Assembly (NCBI GenBank): GCA_907165065.1
Contig: OU015528.1
Location: forward strand, 35,362,515-35,426,514
DNA: 64,000 nucleotides
Source of the DNA: Caprimulgus europaeus
Lineage: Eukaryota > Chordata > Aves > Caprimulgiformes > Caprimulgidae
Direction: 5' to 3'
Shown one piece after another: positions 1 through 35,100 of this stretch (positions are counted from its first letter, which is position 1; each line of letters opens with the position of its first letter). Made by a program: the position numbers and the translations under genes. Under the pieces are notes generated by a model, which saw only the letters and a list, made by a program, of their open reading frames with translations, was not told the origin of the DNA and searched no databases.

Positions 1-965
1 ACCCGAACTCCTCTTTTACTTAGTGTCTCTCTGAGTGTGCCTGAGAATTTAGAGAAATAAAGGACACGATGTTTAACTGAAATTGGCCACATGCTATGGA
101 GCTGGTATAAAAGTAAACCCAAACTACTTAAGATACTGCTGGTTAAAATGACATATCCATGCATGCAAGCTCCCTTATCTTTGATGAGAGAACATCAGTT
201 CAAAATGAAACTGTCAGCTACTTAATATTTGAGTAGAAATCCTATAAAGCAGCAGCCAACATCTAACAAAATATGTAAAAATATCACAGAAGGAAAGGAA
301 GAATGAATATCAACTTTTATGTGCTCAGATTATAAAACTGTTTAGTTCTGCAAGAACTGATTATATACCATGATTCAATGCACAAAGCAATTTATGAACA
401 CTACTTTGGTAATAAAAACATTCCATTATGGGGCACAGAGTAGCTCCTTCATTGAATAAACATGTTAAATACATGTGGAAACAAAAGCAATTAAGTAATT
501 TTGCATAGTCTTTCCAAAATGACATAGAAAGAACTATGGTAAAAATGACAGCCTTATCAAAATCTCTAGGTAACAGGTTTACTTTAGGGATGTCCGAGTT
601 TCTCAGCAATACTCTGTTAACAGAAGTAATCTACTATTATCATGTTATATCTTCAGATTACTTGTATCAACAATTATAAAGCAAAATAGGGGAGATAGTG
701 AAAGAAAGCTTTTTCCCGTAAAGGTCAAATTCCGACCTTAAAAAATGACTTGAAGTATATACACATAACCTTCTTCCAAGCCACACCAGCAAACCTTAGA
801 TGTAGTCAGATAATTAAGAAATCAATTTGTGTTTCTTATGTGAGGGAAAACATGGAATAACTAGAAGATTTAAAAATATCCCTAATTTATTATTCCAACA
901 ATTTTAATGAACATAAATGTCCAAGCAGATTTTAGTGACCAAAAAGTTTAAAACAGGTTTAGTTA

Positions 966-1520
966 ATCATAGAATGGTTGAGGTTGGAAAGGACCTAGAG
1001 CACATGAACCAGGATTTTGTCCAGATGGTTTTTTAGTATCTCCAGGGAAGGAGATTCCACAACCTCTCTGGGCAGCCTGTTCCAGTGCTCAGTCATCCTC
1101 ACAGTAAAGAAGTTCTTCCTTATGTTCAGGTGGAACTTCCTATGCTGCAGTTTATGCCCGTTGCCTCTCGTCCTATTGTTGGGTGCCAATGAGAAGAGTC
1201 TGGCCCCGTCCTCTAGACACTCTCCCTTTAGATATTTATAAATGTTAATCAGATCCCCTCTGAGTTGTCTTTTTTCCAGGCTGAACAGGCCCAGCTCACT
1301 CAGCCTCTTATGAAAGATGCTCCAGTCCTTCAAGCATCTTAGTTGCCTTTCCTGTACTGGGGAGGACAGAACTGGACACAATACTCCAAGTGGGGCCTCA
1401 TCAGGGCTGAGTAGAGGGGCAGGATTACCTCTCTCGACCTGCTGGCAACACTCTTCCTAACACAACCCAGGACACAGTTAGCCTTCCTGGTCACAAGAGC
1501 ACACTGCTGCCTCATATTTA
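966..1520 (-). mobile_element. CR1 LINE, 5'-truncated
   Basis: The 3' end reads in antisense at the left (TCATAGAATGG). Broken frames carry the CR1 ORF2 C-terminus ([50 protein letters not shown]). It lies in a CAPS2 intron. Confidence 0.9.
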
Positions 1521-2183
1521 ATGACACTAAACAGTGGAGATTGTACAAGTTGGAAGCTGACCCACAGTTTTTTGCTGAGCACGGGTTACAAAGATAATAA
1601 ACAGCACTGCATAAACATGTTTCCATAATTTTAAACATAGAGCTATGTCTTGTCCTAAAGACCGAAGGTAGGAACCTGGTAAAATTTAATTACATATTCC
1701 AGAATATACTACTCAATTGTACTAATGTATTTTAATAAGCATAATATTAAAGACTATCAAAAAGCAACTTATCAACATACAGAAATAATAGCCCAAAGAA
1801 GGATCTAGCACAAAATTACTGGAAGAAAGGAGATGGTGTTTGTACATATTGCCAGTAACTTTTAAAATTTAATGCCAGTTTAACATAGGATTAGCATTAT
1901 GCTTCATCATTTTTTCAGAGATTATATCGACAGAGATTAACATTTTATTGACTGCATTCACAACTATTCTGTACTACCTCAAAGAACTTTAGCCAGACTG
2001 TTTATTTAAAGAGGAGAAAGTATTTTTAAGACTGATTAATTCTAGTATCAGCCACTAATAATATTCTGATAAATATCTAACTTTTGTTTAATTTAATTTA
2101 TAACATTACTATTGTTCTTTGCATTAAACTGTAAAGACAGAGATACAGAAATTAAAATTAAATGTGTTTTGGTACACACAAAC

Positions 2184-25523
<23,340 letters not shown>

Positions 25524-26099
25524 CTGAAACCCAGAAAAAACTATTAAGAAAATGACGTATTTTTTATACATGTACTTCTGCAAATGAACATTATTGCATT
25601 AAAAGAATGTGTCCATCACCAACAATTTGGGTATTTTCTTCAGCAATCTATGAAATTTTGCTGGGTTCCCTTTTTCACCACCTCTTAATTTCAATCTTTC
25701 CTTACTAATGCTTGACCAGATTCCTGTTCAAATTTGCATCCTTGCCTCAAGTTTAACTCCCTCTTCCCTTTACACTCCTCTTGATACCTCCTCATACCAG
25801 CACTACTGATTTGCTATCCCTCAAAAATATCAAACTTCTTTTACTCTTCACTTAGAGATGCTGCCTGGCTCTTGACTGCACCATGCCCTGGGACCAAGTA
25901 TTTTTGGGAAGACACCAAGGGCCCTCCTAGCACACCGATGGCCTCCAAAGCCTCAGGAGTGACACTCTATCAGTACATTGTCTCCTGCTCTGCCGTTTTC
26001 TCCTCACACCCTGCCAGTTTTCAACCAAAAGCCTTTCATTTATTTTCTAGAAATCAGATGCTCGATTTTCAACTCTCCATCCACAAAAGCTGACCCAGT

Positions 26100-27200
26100 T
26101 TCTACCCCCTAAGCCAGTTTTAACTCTCAGGTACCCTCGCCCTTACCAGGCAGGGCCTGCTCGGAGAGGCCCACACAGCTGCCAGCCAACAGGACGGCCC
26201 TGCAGCCGCAGCCCCGCTCCCCGGGCACTTACAGTGAAGAGCCACTGCCTTCACACGACCTCAAGCGTAGTAGTACCCTCCCGGCTGAAGGCGCAGGGGC
26301 AAGAGACCGTTGGTGCCTTTAACCGTTAACACGCCGAGATAACTTTACCGGAAGAAATAATCATTGTGGGCTCAGGCAGCTCCACGGAAACGATGTATCT
26401 CCCCGGGAGCGCAGGGGGGGCAGAACCCCGGCAGGGCAGGGCAGGGCAGGGCAGGGCAGGGCAGGGCAGGGCAGGGCAGGGCACCGGCCGCCCTCTCTCA
26501 CCGGAGGGGCGCGACGGGCCGCGCACGGCTGACGGCAAGGGCCCGCCCCCCCCCGCGTCTCCATGGCCACCGCGGCTCCCGCTGTCCCGGCTGCTGCAGC
26601 CCCGTACGGCCGCTGCCCAAGGGGAAGGAGAGGCTCCCTCCTGCGCCGTACCTGCCCGCCGGCCGGCCGCGGCACCGCCCCCGCCTCTGCCCGCTTCGGG
26701 GCCCTGGCTGGTACCGCAGCGCGGAGGGGCCAATCCGCGCCAGGCTTCGCACGGCAGTTTCGCAAGAGACCGCCTCAGCAGAGCGGGGGCGAGCCGTTCC
26801 CTGCTCCTCCCGAGGAAATACGGCGTACGGGTGCCTGCCTCGGCATCCCTCCCTGCGCTCACCTGCAAGCCTCTCTGTGCCCAGAGGGGGCAGACGGCCG
26901 ACAGGGAGGCTGGGCACAGCCACGGCCTGTCCCGGGCACTGGGCTTTGTGTGCTCGACTACCCCGTGCGGCTGCAGTCAGACACTTCAAACTGGCAGCAA
27001 AAAGGCTCGCGGCGGCTCTGCAGCTCCGGGTCAGAAATGCGCCGATTACCCAAAACGCAGCTCAAAGCCTTATGGGCAAAGGCTTCAAGCAGCAGCAGCA
27101 TCCACAGACTGGCGACCACGAAAGCCACAGCGCTGAGGATATAATGCTGCCCAAGCAAGCAAAATCCAGCGGGTGAGGTGACCAGCAGTGGTGGCAGCGG
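26100..27200. promoter_or_regulatory. CpG island, probable CAPS2 promoter
   Basis: The stretch is strongly GC- and CpG-rich amid AT-rich DNA. A strong minus-strand donor GTAAGTG (26232-26226) would end a 5'UTR exon whose right edge is not visible but lies near 26.3-26.4 kb. That fits splicing to the CAPS2 acceptor at 25523. The long overlapping frames here on both strands are what GC-rich DNA gives by chance. No opposite-strand gene is recognised, so a bidirectional promoter cannot be claimed. Confidence 0.7.
26431..26481. repeat. (GCAGG)n tandem repeat
   Basis: About ten copies of a 5-base unit GCAGG lie in tandem in the CpG island, close to the presumed CAPS2 transcription start. Copy number is likely variable. 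Confidence 0.85.
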
Positions 27201-28829
27201 ACACCATGGCAGCACAGCACGCTTGGTTCCCATTCCTTCGTCCTCTCCGATCAAAGGCTCTGAAATTAGTTTCAGTTCATTTTAATTTGCCTTATTAGTC
27301 ATCTCGGAGGGTAGCTTCTCTGCAATTACATTTTTTTTAAAGAGTTCCAGATGTCCTAAATGACCAGACCTTCTTCAGTTATTTTTAAAAATCAAATTGT
27401 ATCCAAGTACCAGTTCTGATTCATCCCTTTTGTCTTGGGGAAAAATCTGTCACCTCTTGAGAAACCCCAGCCAATCAGTTTTTTAAAGTTAGGCAAAATC
27501 TCACTTAGTGCAGAACTACTAATACACTGACACTAAGGCTGCGTCTCTGGATGCTGGTACCTCCAAGCCTGCATGATCCACTTTTAGAACCAAAGATACA
27601 GCATATTTCTAAACAAGAACGAACAATTCATTCCCTTTCAGTGAGTGATAGAGAAATAGTTTTGATCCCTCTAACTACAGTACATTTCCTCCATAAAAAC
27701 AAATCCATGTGTTATTTTCCTGTAAGGATAAAGATGGCAAAAGAGCTCAGGCATTATAATTGGCCTACTTAAAAGTTATGCAATTATAAACCAGAACATT
27801 TAATGGCATTGTACTGTCAGACACACCCCTGATGTAATTCTTGTCTAAAGGGTGGGAGTTCCACAGGCATGTGCTTAAGTGAACAAAAAGTTAGTAGAAA
27901 ATAGGTATGGACAAAAATTATTCTAGCAAAATTCTAGCAAAAGCTCTTAACACTGACCTAAAAAAGCCACTATCAGGTTGGCAAAACATACTGAAAAACA
28001 GAAACCCCTCAGCCCCTCAGTTCTTGAATGATACACAGCAATACATTTTATTACTGATGCAAGAAAAAGCATATTACAATTAATCAAAAGGCCATATTCT
28101 ATTGTGTTAAAATAAATATGACACAGGGATATAGTACTAATGGGTACCAATGATTTAGTAAGCAGCTGCTGAGTTTAACCAGTGATAAGTAGGGAAGAAA
28201 TTAAGTGATCCTATGTAATGCATTAAGGTTGAAATTGACATACAAAACTATACATCACTGCTGAGGTGACAGCAAACTCAGACATAATTATTGTAAAATA
28301 GTGTCTATAGCTAAATTTCTCTCTCCAATTAAAGAAACTTGACTACGAATGCATCTCTAAGACTTAACTTATACTGGTTTTCATTCCCTCCCTAGAGAAT
28401 TTTTTTCCACAAAGAGCTAAATTCATCAGTGCATGCTCTTTAATGAACTCAAAAAAGTCACAGTTCAAGTGGCACCATGCTTACTGGTTACAAAATATTT
28501 ATGAAACATCTATGCTTTACAGCCTTAATTACAAGGTATTCTAATATTTTAGTGAAGCATGATATAATTACAGTGCATTATATACAGAATACAGAAATAT
28601 TTTTATGGGAAAAAAATAAATAGAAAAAAATATGTAAACATCCCGAGTGAAATTCTGCTACCACTGAAGTCAGTCACAGAACCATCACAAATACAAGCAC
28701 AGGCAGTATTTCACCCCCCTTTTTAAAGCGTACAGCAGTGCACATAACTTCATTCAAAATAGTTTAAAGTGCATACAACATTATAAAAAAATAATTCAGA
28801 AGCTTTTGAAAGTTTTACATATGCAGATT
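27201..28829. other. Intergenic stretch and probable 3'UTR
   Basis: Between the CAPS2 CpG island and the stop codon of the RIC3/CCDC107-family gene. The right-hand 0.8 kb is likely that gene's 3'UTR (minus strand). The left half shows no recognisable feature. Confidence 0.5.
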
Positions 28830-29104
28830 TCATTCATGTCTATTACGTCTCCTCAATCCTATCTCTTCTGATTCAATAGCATCTTTGTTTATAATTTCTT
28901 GGTCTTCTACCACATCTGGCTCAAACTGATGTACTTCACACTCATCATATAATTCATGTTCTTCTATTCTGTAATCATTATCAACATATTCAAGCAAATC
29001 TTCATTACTGTCATCTTCTCTGTCATCCATTTCTTTCTCTTGAGAATGTTCAGCAAATGACTGAATGAGATCTTCAAGTTTCTCATTACAAATGTGGCTG
29101 ACAT
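28830..29104 (-). CDS. RIC3/CCDC107-family gene, last exon
   Basis: Begins by completing an Asp codon, then [20 protein letters not shown]; ends GLRRRNRHE and TGA at 28832-28830. The tail is rich in Glu and Asp with a basic end. A 3'UTR probably follows to about 28.0 kb; a possible AATAAA lies at 28052-28047 on the minus strand. Confidence 0.85.
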
Positions 29105-32100
29105 CTTATAATTCACAAAAAAAAAAAGTCAAAAAGAAAGTTTAAATTATTAGAAAAGCTCCAAATTTCAGGGTCAGTTTAGAACTAGGATATTTATTTT
29201 TAATTTGCTTTCTCTCTTTTATTCAGACTCAACTAATGCAAGAATTCCCAAAATACTAGTGAACCATTCTTAACATTTAAGATTTCTCTTGGACTACTAT
29301 GCACCTCTTGAAAGTCTCCAGCTGAAACTAATATACAATTTGCTGTTTAGCATATTATGTAAGCATTACCTGCAGCCTCAGAGGTCCCCATCTGGGAATC
29401 CTCAGACTAAAGTTAGTCCAGTATTAACAGACTGCTCAGGAACCCACATTCAAGAAGCCCATTTTAACAAAGCAGAACATGACTGTGTGGTCTACCCTAG
29501 TTCAATGTCTTAGCACCTATTCTTAAAACAAATAATTTATTAAAAAAAATAAAATTAGATACACCTCAAACAGAAAGAATGGTACTCCTCCAGAATAAAA
29601 TTAATTCCACACACATTACCTAAGATGCAGGAACTGGACATTATTATAGTAAGATCTGTTGATTCTTTTAAAATATAAACTACTTAGTTACCTAGGCTGC
29701 TGGAAATCAAAGTACCTTTCATCTTGTTTTCTGATTTATCCAATCCACTTTCTTTCATCAGTCGTCTAATTGATTTGAGCTGTGTCATTATTTCATCTTT
29801 CTGCTCACAAGCTAAAGCATTAACGCTAGAAAAAAAAGACAAATGTCAACAGCTGAAAGATTACCTTGGACATGCGTGCTTGATAATAATTAACAAAGAC
29901 TGCAGTATTTCCTCCCATGAATAAAGATCACAGTTAAGTTAGCAACAAGTTTACATCAAGCTTTTCTTTGAGGACTGTCTCTTGAGAAGTGGGGACTCCA
30001 TCATGTACACTCACTGAATAATCCAGTCACTGAATTCTAGCACTGGAGTCCCAATGGCCAAGGTTGAGTAATGACTACTAAGATAAACAATTATCCGAAG
30101 TAATTTTTAGTACAACAATGCCTAATACAGAAAGTTACAATTTAGAGGCTTTTCTTATTTATTTTAGATTTTGTTTACTCTCTCTCCTCCTCATCACTAC
30201 TAGAAATTTGTTAGGCAAATTGCTCAGTGAATTTGCTGCTTAATAGTTTCAGCACATATTAAGTTCATAAGTACACTAAAGGAACAATCATTAAATTCTG
30301 CATGTTTTAAAGTAGGCTTTGTGAAGGATGTCAGTCTACACAAAATGGACTGCATGGATATTTTTATTTCCAGTAGATCGGAAGGGCCCTAGCTTCTTAG
30401 GAAAAGAACACTTCTAAAACTACAAGGACATTATATTACTTATTCCTTTGTTCCACTGTAACATAGAAGTTCTACTTCCCTGAAACACTTCACATTTCAT
30501 AGAATCATAGAATGGTTTGGGTTCGAAGGGACCTTAAAGACCATCCAGTTCCAACCCCTCTGCCATCAGCAAGGACACCTTCCACTAGACCAGGTTGCTC
30601 AAAGCCTCATCCAGCCTGGCCTTGAACACTTCCAGGGAGAGGGCATCCACAGCTTCTCTGGGCAACCTGTGCCAGTGTCTCACCACCCCCACAGTGAATA
30701 ATTTCTTACTAACATCTAATCCAAACCTACCCTCTTTCAGCTTAAAGCCATTCCCCCTTGTTCTATCACTACCTGCCCTTGTCAAAAGTCCCTCCCCAGC
30801 TTTCCTGTAGGCCCCTTCAGGTACTGGAAGGCTGCTATAAGATCTCCCCAGAGCCATCTCTTTTCCAGGCTGAACAGCCCCAACATTCTCAGCCTGTCCT
30901 CATAGGAGAGGTGCTCCAGCCCTCGGATCATCCTCATGGCCCTCCTGTGGACTCATTCTAACAGGTCCATGCCTTTCTTGTGTTGGGGGCCACAGAACTG
31001 GACACAGCACTCCAGATGGGGCCTTACGAGAGTGGAGTAGAGGGGGAGAATCACCTCTCTCCACCTGCTGGCCACAATCACTTAACAAGTTCACTTCAAA
31101 ACACAAAAATAAGCAGCTATACCCTGATAACTAGTTTGGTCTTCTAATTATATCAAAAGCAAGAAACTCTTTCTGCTACCAGAAATCCAATTCCCACAAG
31201 GGCTTTCAAATGCTACCGAGCTTCAGTATTTTTTCAGTATTAGTCTCCTTGGTCATCATTAAAGTTTAACTTGTTAAGCCACAGTAACATGATCGTAAGT
31301 CTGAGCTTTTGCATTTATGTTTGGTGAACAAGAGCCGGAAGGTGTCTGAAGAAATGACTGCAAATTGCAGACGAAGAATTACCTGCAAAAGGCTATAGAA
31401 ACAATAAGTAATTAAAGAAGGTTCCTAAACACTGTTCCCTAACTATATATAAGGAACATTTTAAGAACTTTTTGTTAACGTTTGGGAGAATTTCAATATA
31501 CAGAAAACAGTACTAACTAAGATGTTTTAGAAACACTCACCAGTTTGACAGTGGATCCAACTGAGTCAATAAAGAATTTAACATTTTCTCTGTCTGTGCT
31601 AGATGCTGCTCCAATTCTAAAAGCTGAAGCTCTAACAAAAAACAAAAGCAAAAAAAAAAAAAAAAGAGGGAGGCAGAAGGAGGAGGAGGGGAAGGAGATA
31701 ACATTGTAAGAAATTTATTTACATTATCAAAAGGATATTAATTCATATTTTTGGCTGGGCAGACGCAAAAACAGGAAGATTTTTTTTTCCTTATAAAATT
31801 TGGGAATATGAAGAGGGAGTGGTGGGGGTAAGAATAGAACTGGTGTAGAAAGATACCAAAGAGGCTGCTAGTTGTTTAATTAACTAAAAATGTGTCTATA
31901 CAAGGAGCAAAAAAAATAAGAAAACAGCTCAACTTTGATGTGCCATAACATTTTCTCCAAAGGAAAGCCCAGCTCTTGGCACGTGCAGAACAAATTGAAT
32001 CAGACAGTCAAGAACACTCCGCATCATGAAGAAAAAGATGGTCTATTTCTTCTCTCTCTACTATAAACAGTTAATGTTTTTGACAGGTCTCTAATTTGGC

Positions 32101-35100
32101 CCAGAAATTCAACACTGTTTATCCATACTGTCCCACTATCAATATGGTTCAATTCTAAAGCAGATCATGATATCCTTTTTAAATACCCTCTTAATTCTAA
32201 AGAGTACTGAATCCTATTTAGACATCTTATTGTACTGAAGAAAATCGAACAAGTCTTAAATGAGAAAAACATCAGACATTAGAAGTTAGAGAACCATACT
32301 ATATTACTATAGCTGTTTTAAATAATATTACCATCTGAAGTTTCCAAACAAACCTCTAACAAGTGTTTCAAATACACAGAATAACAAAGTGTTTTTTCAT
32401 AGGTTCCTAACTGCATGTAAGTAATGTAAAAGATTGTTCTCATTTAGCTAGACAGCATCAATGAAAATATGTAGCTTGTTTCAGCAGGAAACACTTCTTT
32501 TTGGTGAACATACGCATTTTGAAGGGGTATCTTACCTGTTTCCTTTGCCTTGTCTTCTGTACTTTTTTCCTTTTTGGAGAGACTTTCTTCATGTGATTTC
32601 ATCTTTAATAAATACAATTGTGTTAAAAGACTTAATCAATATTTGTATTTTAAAAATAAAAATGCATTTAGAAATCTACTGAAATTAAATAGCAACTACA
32701 AAAATATGCTCCATTAATGAAACTTTTTTTCTGCCATGCCTTCTTCCTATATTAAACTAACACTTCTGATTTTAAACAATGACAATGACTAACAAAAGTT
32801 GTAAAAGAAAGCAGATGCTATTTCCACTCCAGTTTCCAAAAATGAACAGAAGGAACACTCTAGGTTACTGGATCCAGTCTCCTACCATTAACTAGGAGGT
32901 AAAACTTCTTAAAGTAATAAAGAAGCTATTATAAAAATATTTACATTTTTATCACACAAGCACAAGTGTAAAGAGTTGAAACATCAAAAATATTTGGTTT
33001 ATAATGTTTTAATCTTATTTACAACCTAATTAAATTTATTTTTAAAACCAAACTGGTCAGCCTCTGTGTTCATCTTGCTAAGTTGTATTTTTCTCAGATA
33101 GGAGATAATATGAAACTCACTACGGAAATTAGGATGCTGTTTCTGGTCCTGTTAAGGTTTAAATTTTATTTTCCCTGAAGACAAGCAATAATGTTCCTCA
33201 GGTGCACTCTCATCATTGCAGGTGCTGTACTATATCTTACAATAAATAATACATATCAAAACTGATACTTAAAAAAAACCAACCAAACAAACAACTGCTA
33301 ATGTGTTCTCCTTTCTTCATTTACTAATGGTAGAAAAGGTATTGTATTTCATGGATAAAAGTCTATGTTGCAGCTGCATGACCAAGTGAGAACTCCAAAT
33401 AAAAGGGCTAGACTACATGCTATTCTATCTAACCACTAAACTGAGACTATTACTCTGCAGATGTCATCTATCTCCTTCCCATACTCAATCTCATTCTGAA
33501 GAATGAAAAAGAAGTGAAATACTGATGCAACTTAAGTTACAGCCTCCTCAGGTAACAGCACTGTTTAGATTTTCAGATTCTTATTTGAGGTCAGCAGGGT
33601 GGGGGAGGGGAATGTAAGATTCTCACTTGTTTAAGTGTCTAAAAAAAAAAAAGGTAAGTCAGAAGCCTTCATAAGGAAGAATGAGATATGCTGTCATTTT
33701 AACTTTGGAACTCACATTCAAAGTCAAACCAAGCAAGAAATGGCTTTTGGACTACCATATACATGGGCTCAGAATTGGGGAAAAAAAACCCCAACAACAA
33801 ATCCCAAACAAACCAGTTACATCTCCTTCTAATTTCAATAATTTAATGCTTTTCTTATGGCTTACCTTAAGAAATTTGTATGCTGCGAACACTCCCACTC
33901 CAAGAGCATACAATGGCATGAGAGTGAATGCTAACTCTCTACCATTTCCTCTTGTTCTCTCACTCTTTATCTCTTTTTCCATCGCATTTCTCATCTGCTG
34001 AATACTCTGATAAATATTACTGTCAGATTTTCCTGGATTCAGGTGAACTTGATGAACTGCTTGAGGACTACCTTAAAAAATTAAATTGAGAGAAAGAAGA
34101 CAAAGTTAGAAAGGAAATTAAGAGTTCAATTAGTTTTATAACTGGAATTAAACCGGTTTGTTCTTGTGTGATCGTCTCCTAAGATAGCGTGGTCAGCCCT
34201 GTATTCAAATAAAGTTACAAAAAAAAAAAAAAATCACTTTCATGAATAGAAGGCAAAGTTAAATCAAGGTAGCAAAGATCTAAGTTTCCACGTTTCTTTA
34301 AGATACAAGTTTTAAGTTCCTCCCTTCGCAGCAATACTGGCAAACCCAAGGCAAACCACAGAAAGGTAACAACAAACAACTTAAATATTGAAATTAAAGC
34401 ATACTCAGAGAACTACTAATAATGCCAAGAACAGTTACAAATCAATTTTTCCACCTTAACAAAGGAAGGTTTTAAGTACAAACTGAATTGTCTAGTCCCA
34501 GGGGAAAAAAAGTTTGTTGAAATATACATGCTGCTTTGTTATTTTGACAGTAAATTCAGTGTTATGTGGACATTCTCACAGGCCTAGAAGTGCTATATCT
34601 CTAAAAAACAAATATCTATGAGGAAAAGATTACACAATAGCAAAGAGATGCAAGTCTAAAGTATATTTGCATGTAATTTGCCTGCCAGAACAGGGAGCAG
34701 ATGAAAGAACAACCAGTGTCATTGCTCAACTTAGAAATTAAGTTATTTGGTAGTTAAATCTGAGGTTCATGGGATGTGCACGTGCGAAATAGTTCTATCA
34801 GCTAAAGAATGCAGATGTGTGTAGAGACACACAGCAGGTGACTGGGGGGGTGTGAAGTGTTACAGCGGTGTCTCATGTGACTGCCTAGACTTAGACTTCC
34901 AAATCTCTTTGAACAGAAACAACTGTTTGGCTATAGTTTCTCCCAAATACAAGAGTAAAAGGAATCTAATTCTGCTAACCAAAGCTGGTACTTTGTGATA
35001 AGAGATCTAAACAGTGTTTTAGAATTGTCTAAAATGAGTTACCCAGAAAAGATTTTCAGGCTTCCAGGGATAACCCTGACTGTAGTGATGTTTACTATCA

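Noticed and set aside
1-2183. Search for the EF-hand exons of CAPS2 at the left edge
   Set aside because: No stretch with a D-x-D/N-x-D/G calcium-loop pattern flanked by splice sites was found on the minus strand; they should lie further left.
26326-27254. Several long overlapping frames (up to 270 codons) on both strands at 26.3-27.2 kb
   Set aside because: They lie in the CpG island, overlap in many frames, are of low complexity (GRAGQGRAGQ, ALPCPALPC) and have no family similarity. GC-rich DNA has few stops.
33940-33975. Exon 2 of the RIC3/CCDC107-family gene reads ERTRGNG, like the CR1 motif DRTRGNG, suggesting CR1 exaptation
   Set aside because: Human CCDC107 has RERTR at the same place and the flanking sequence does not match CR1. 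Chance resemblance.
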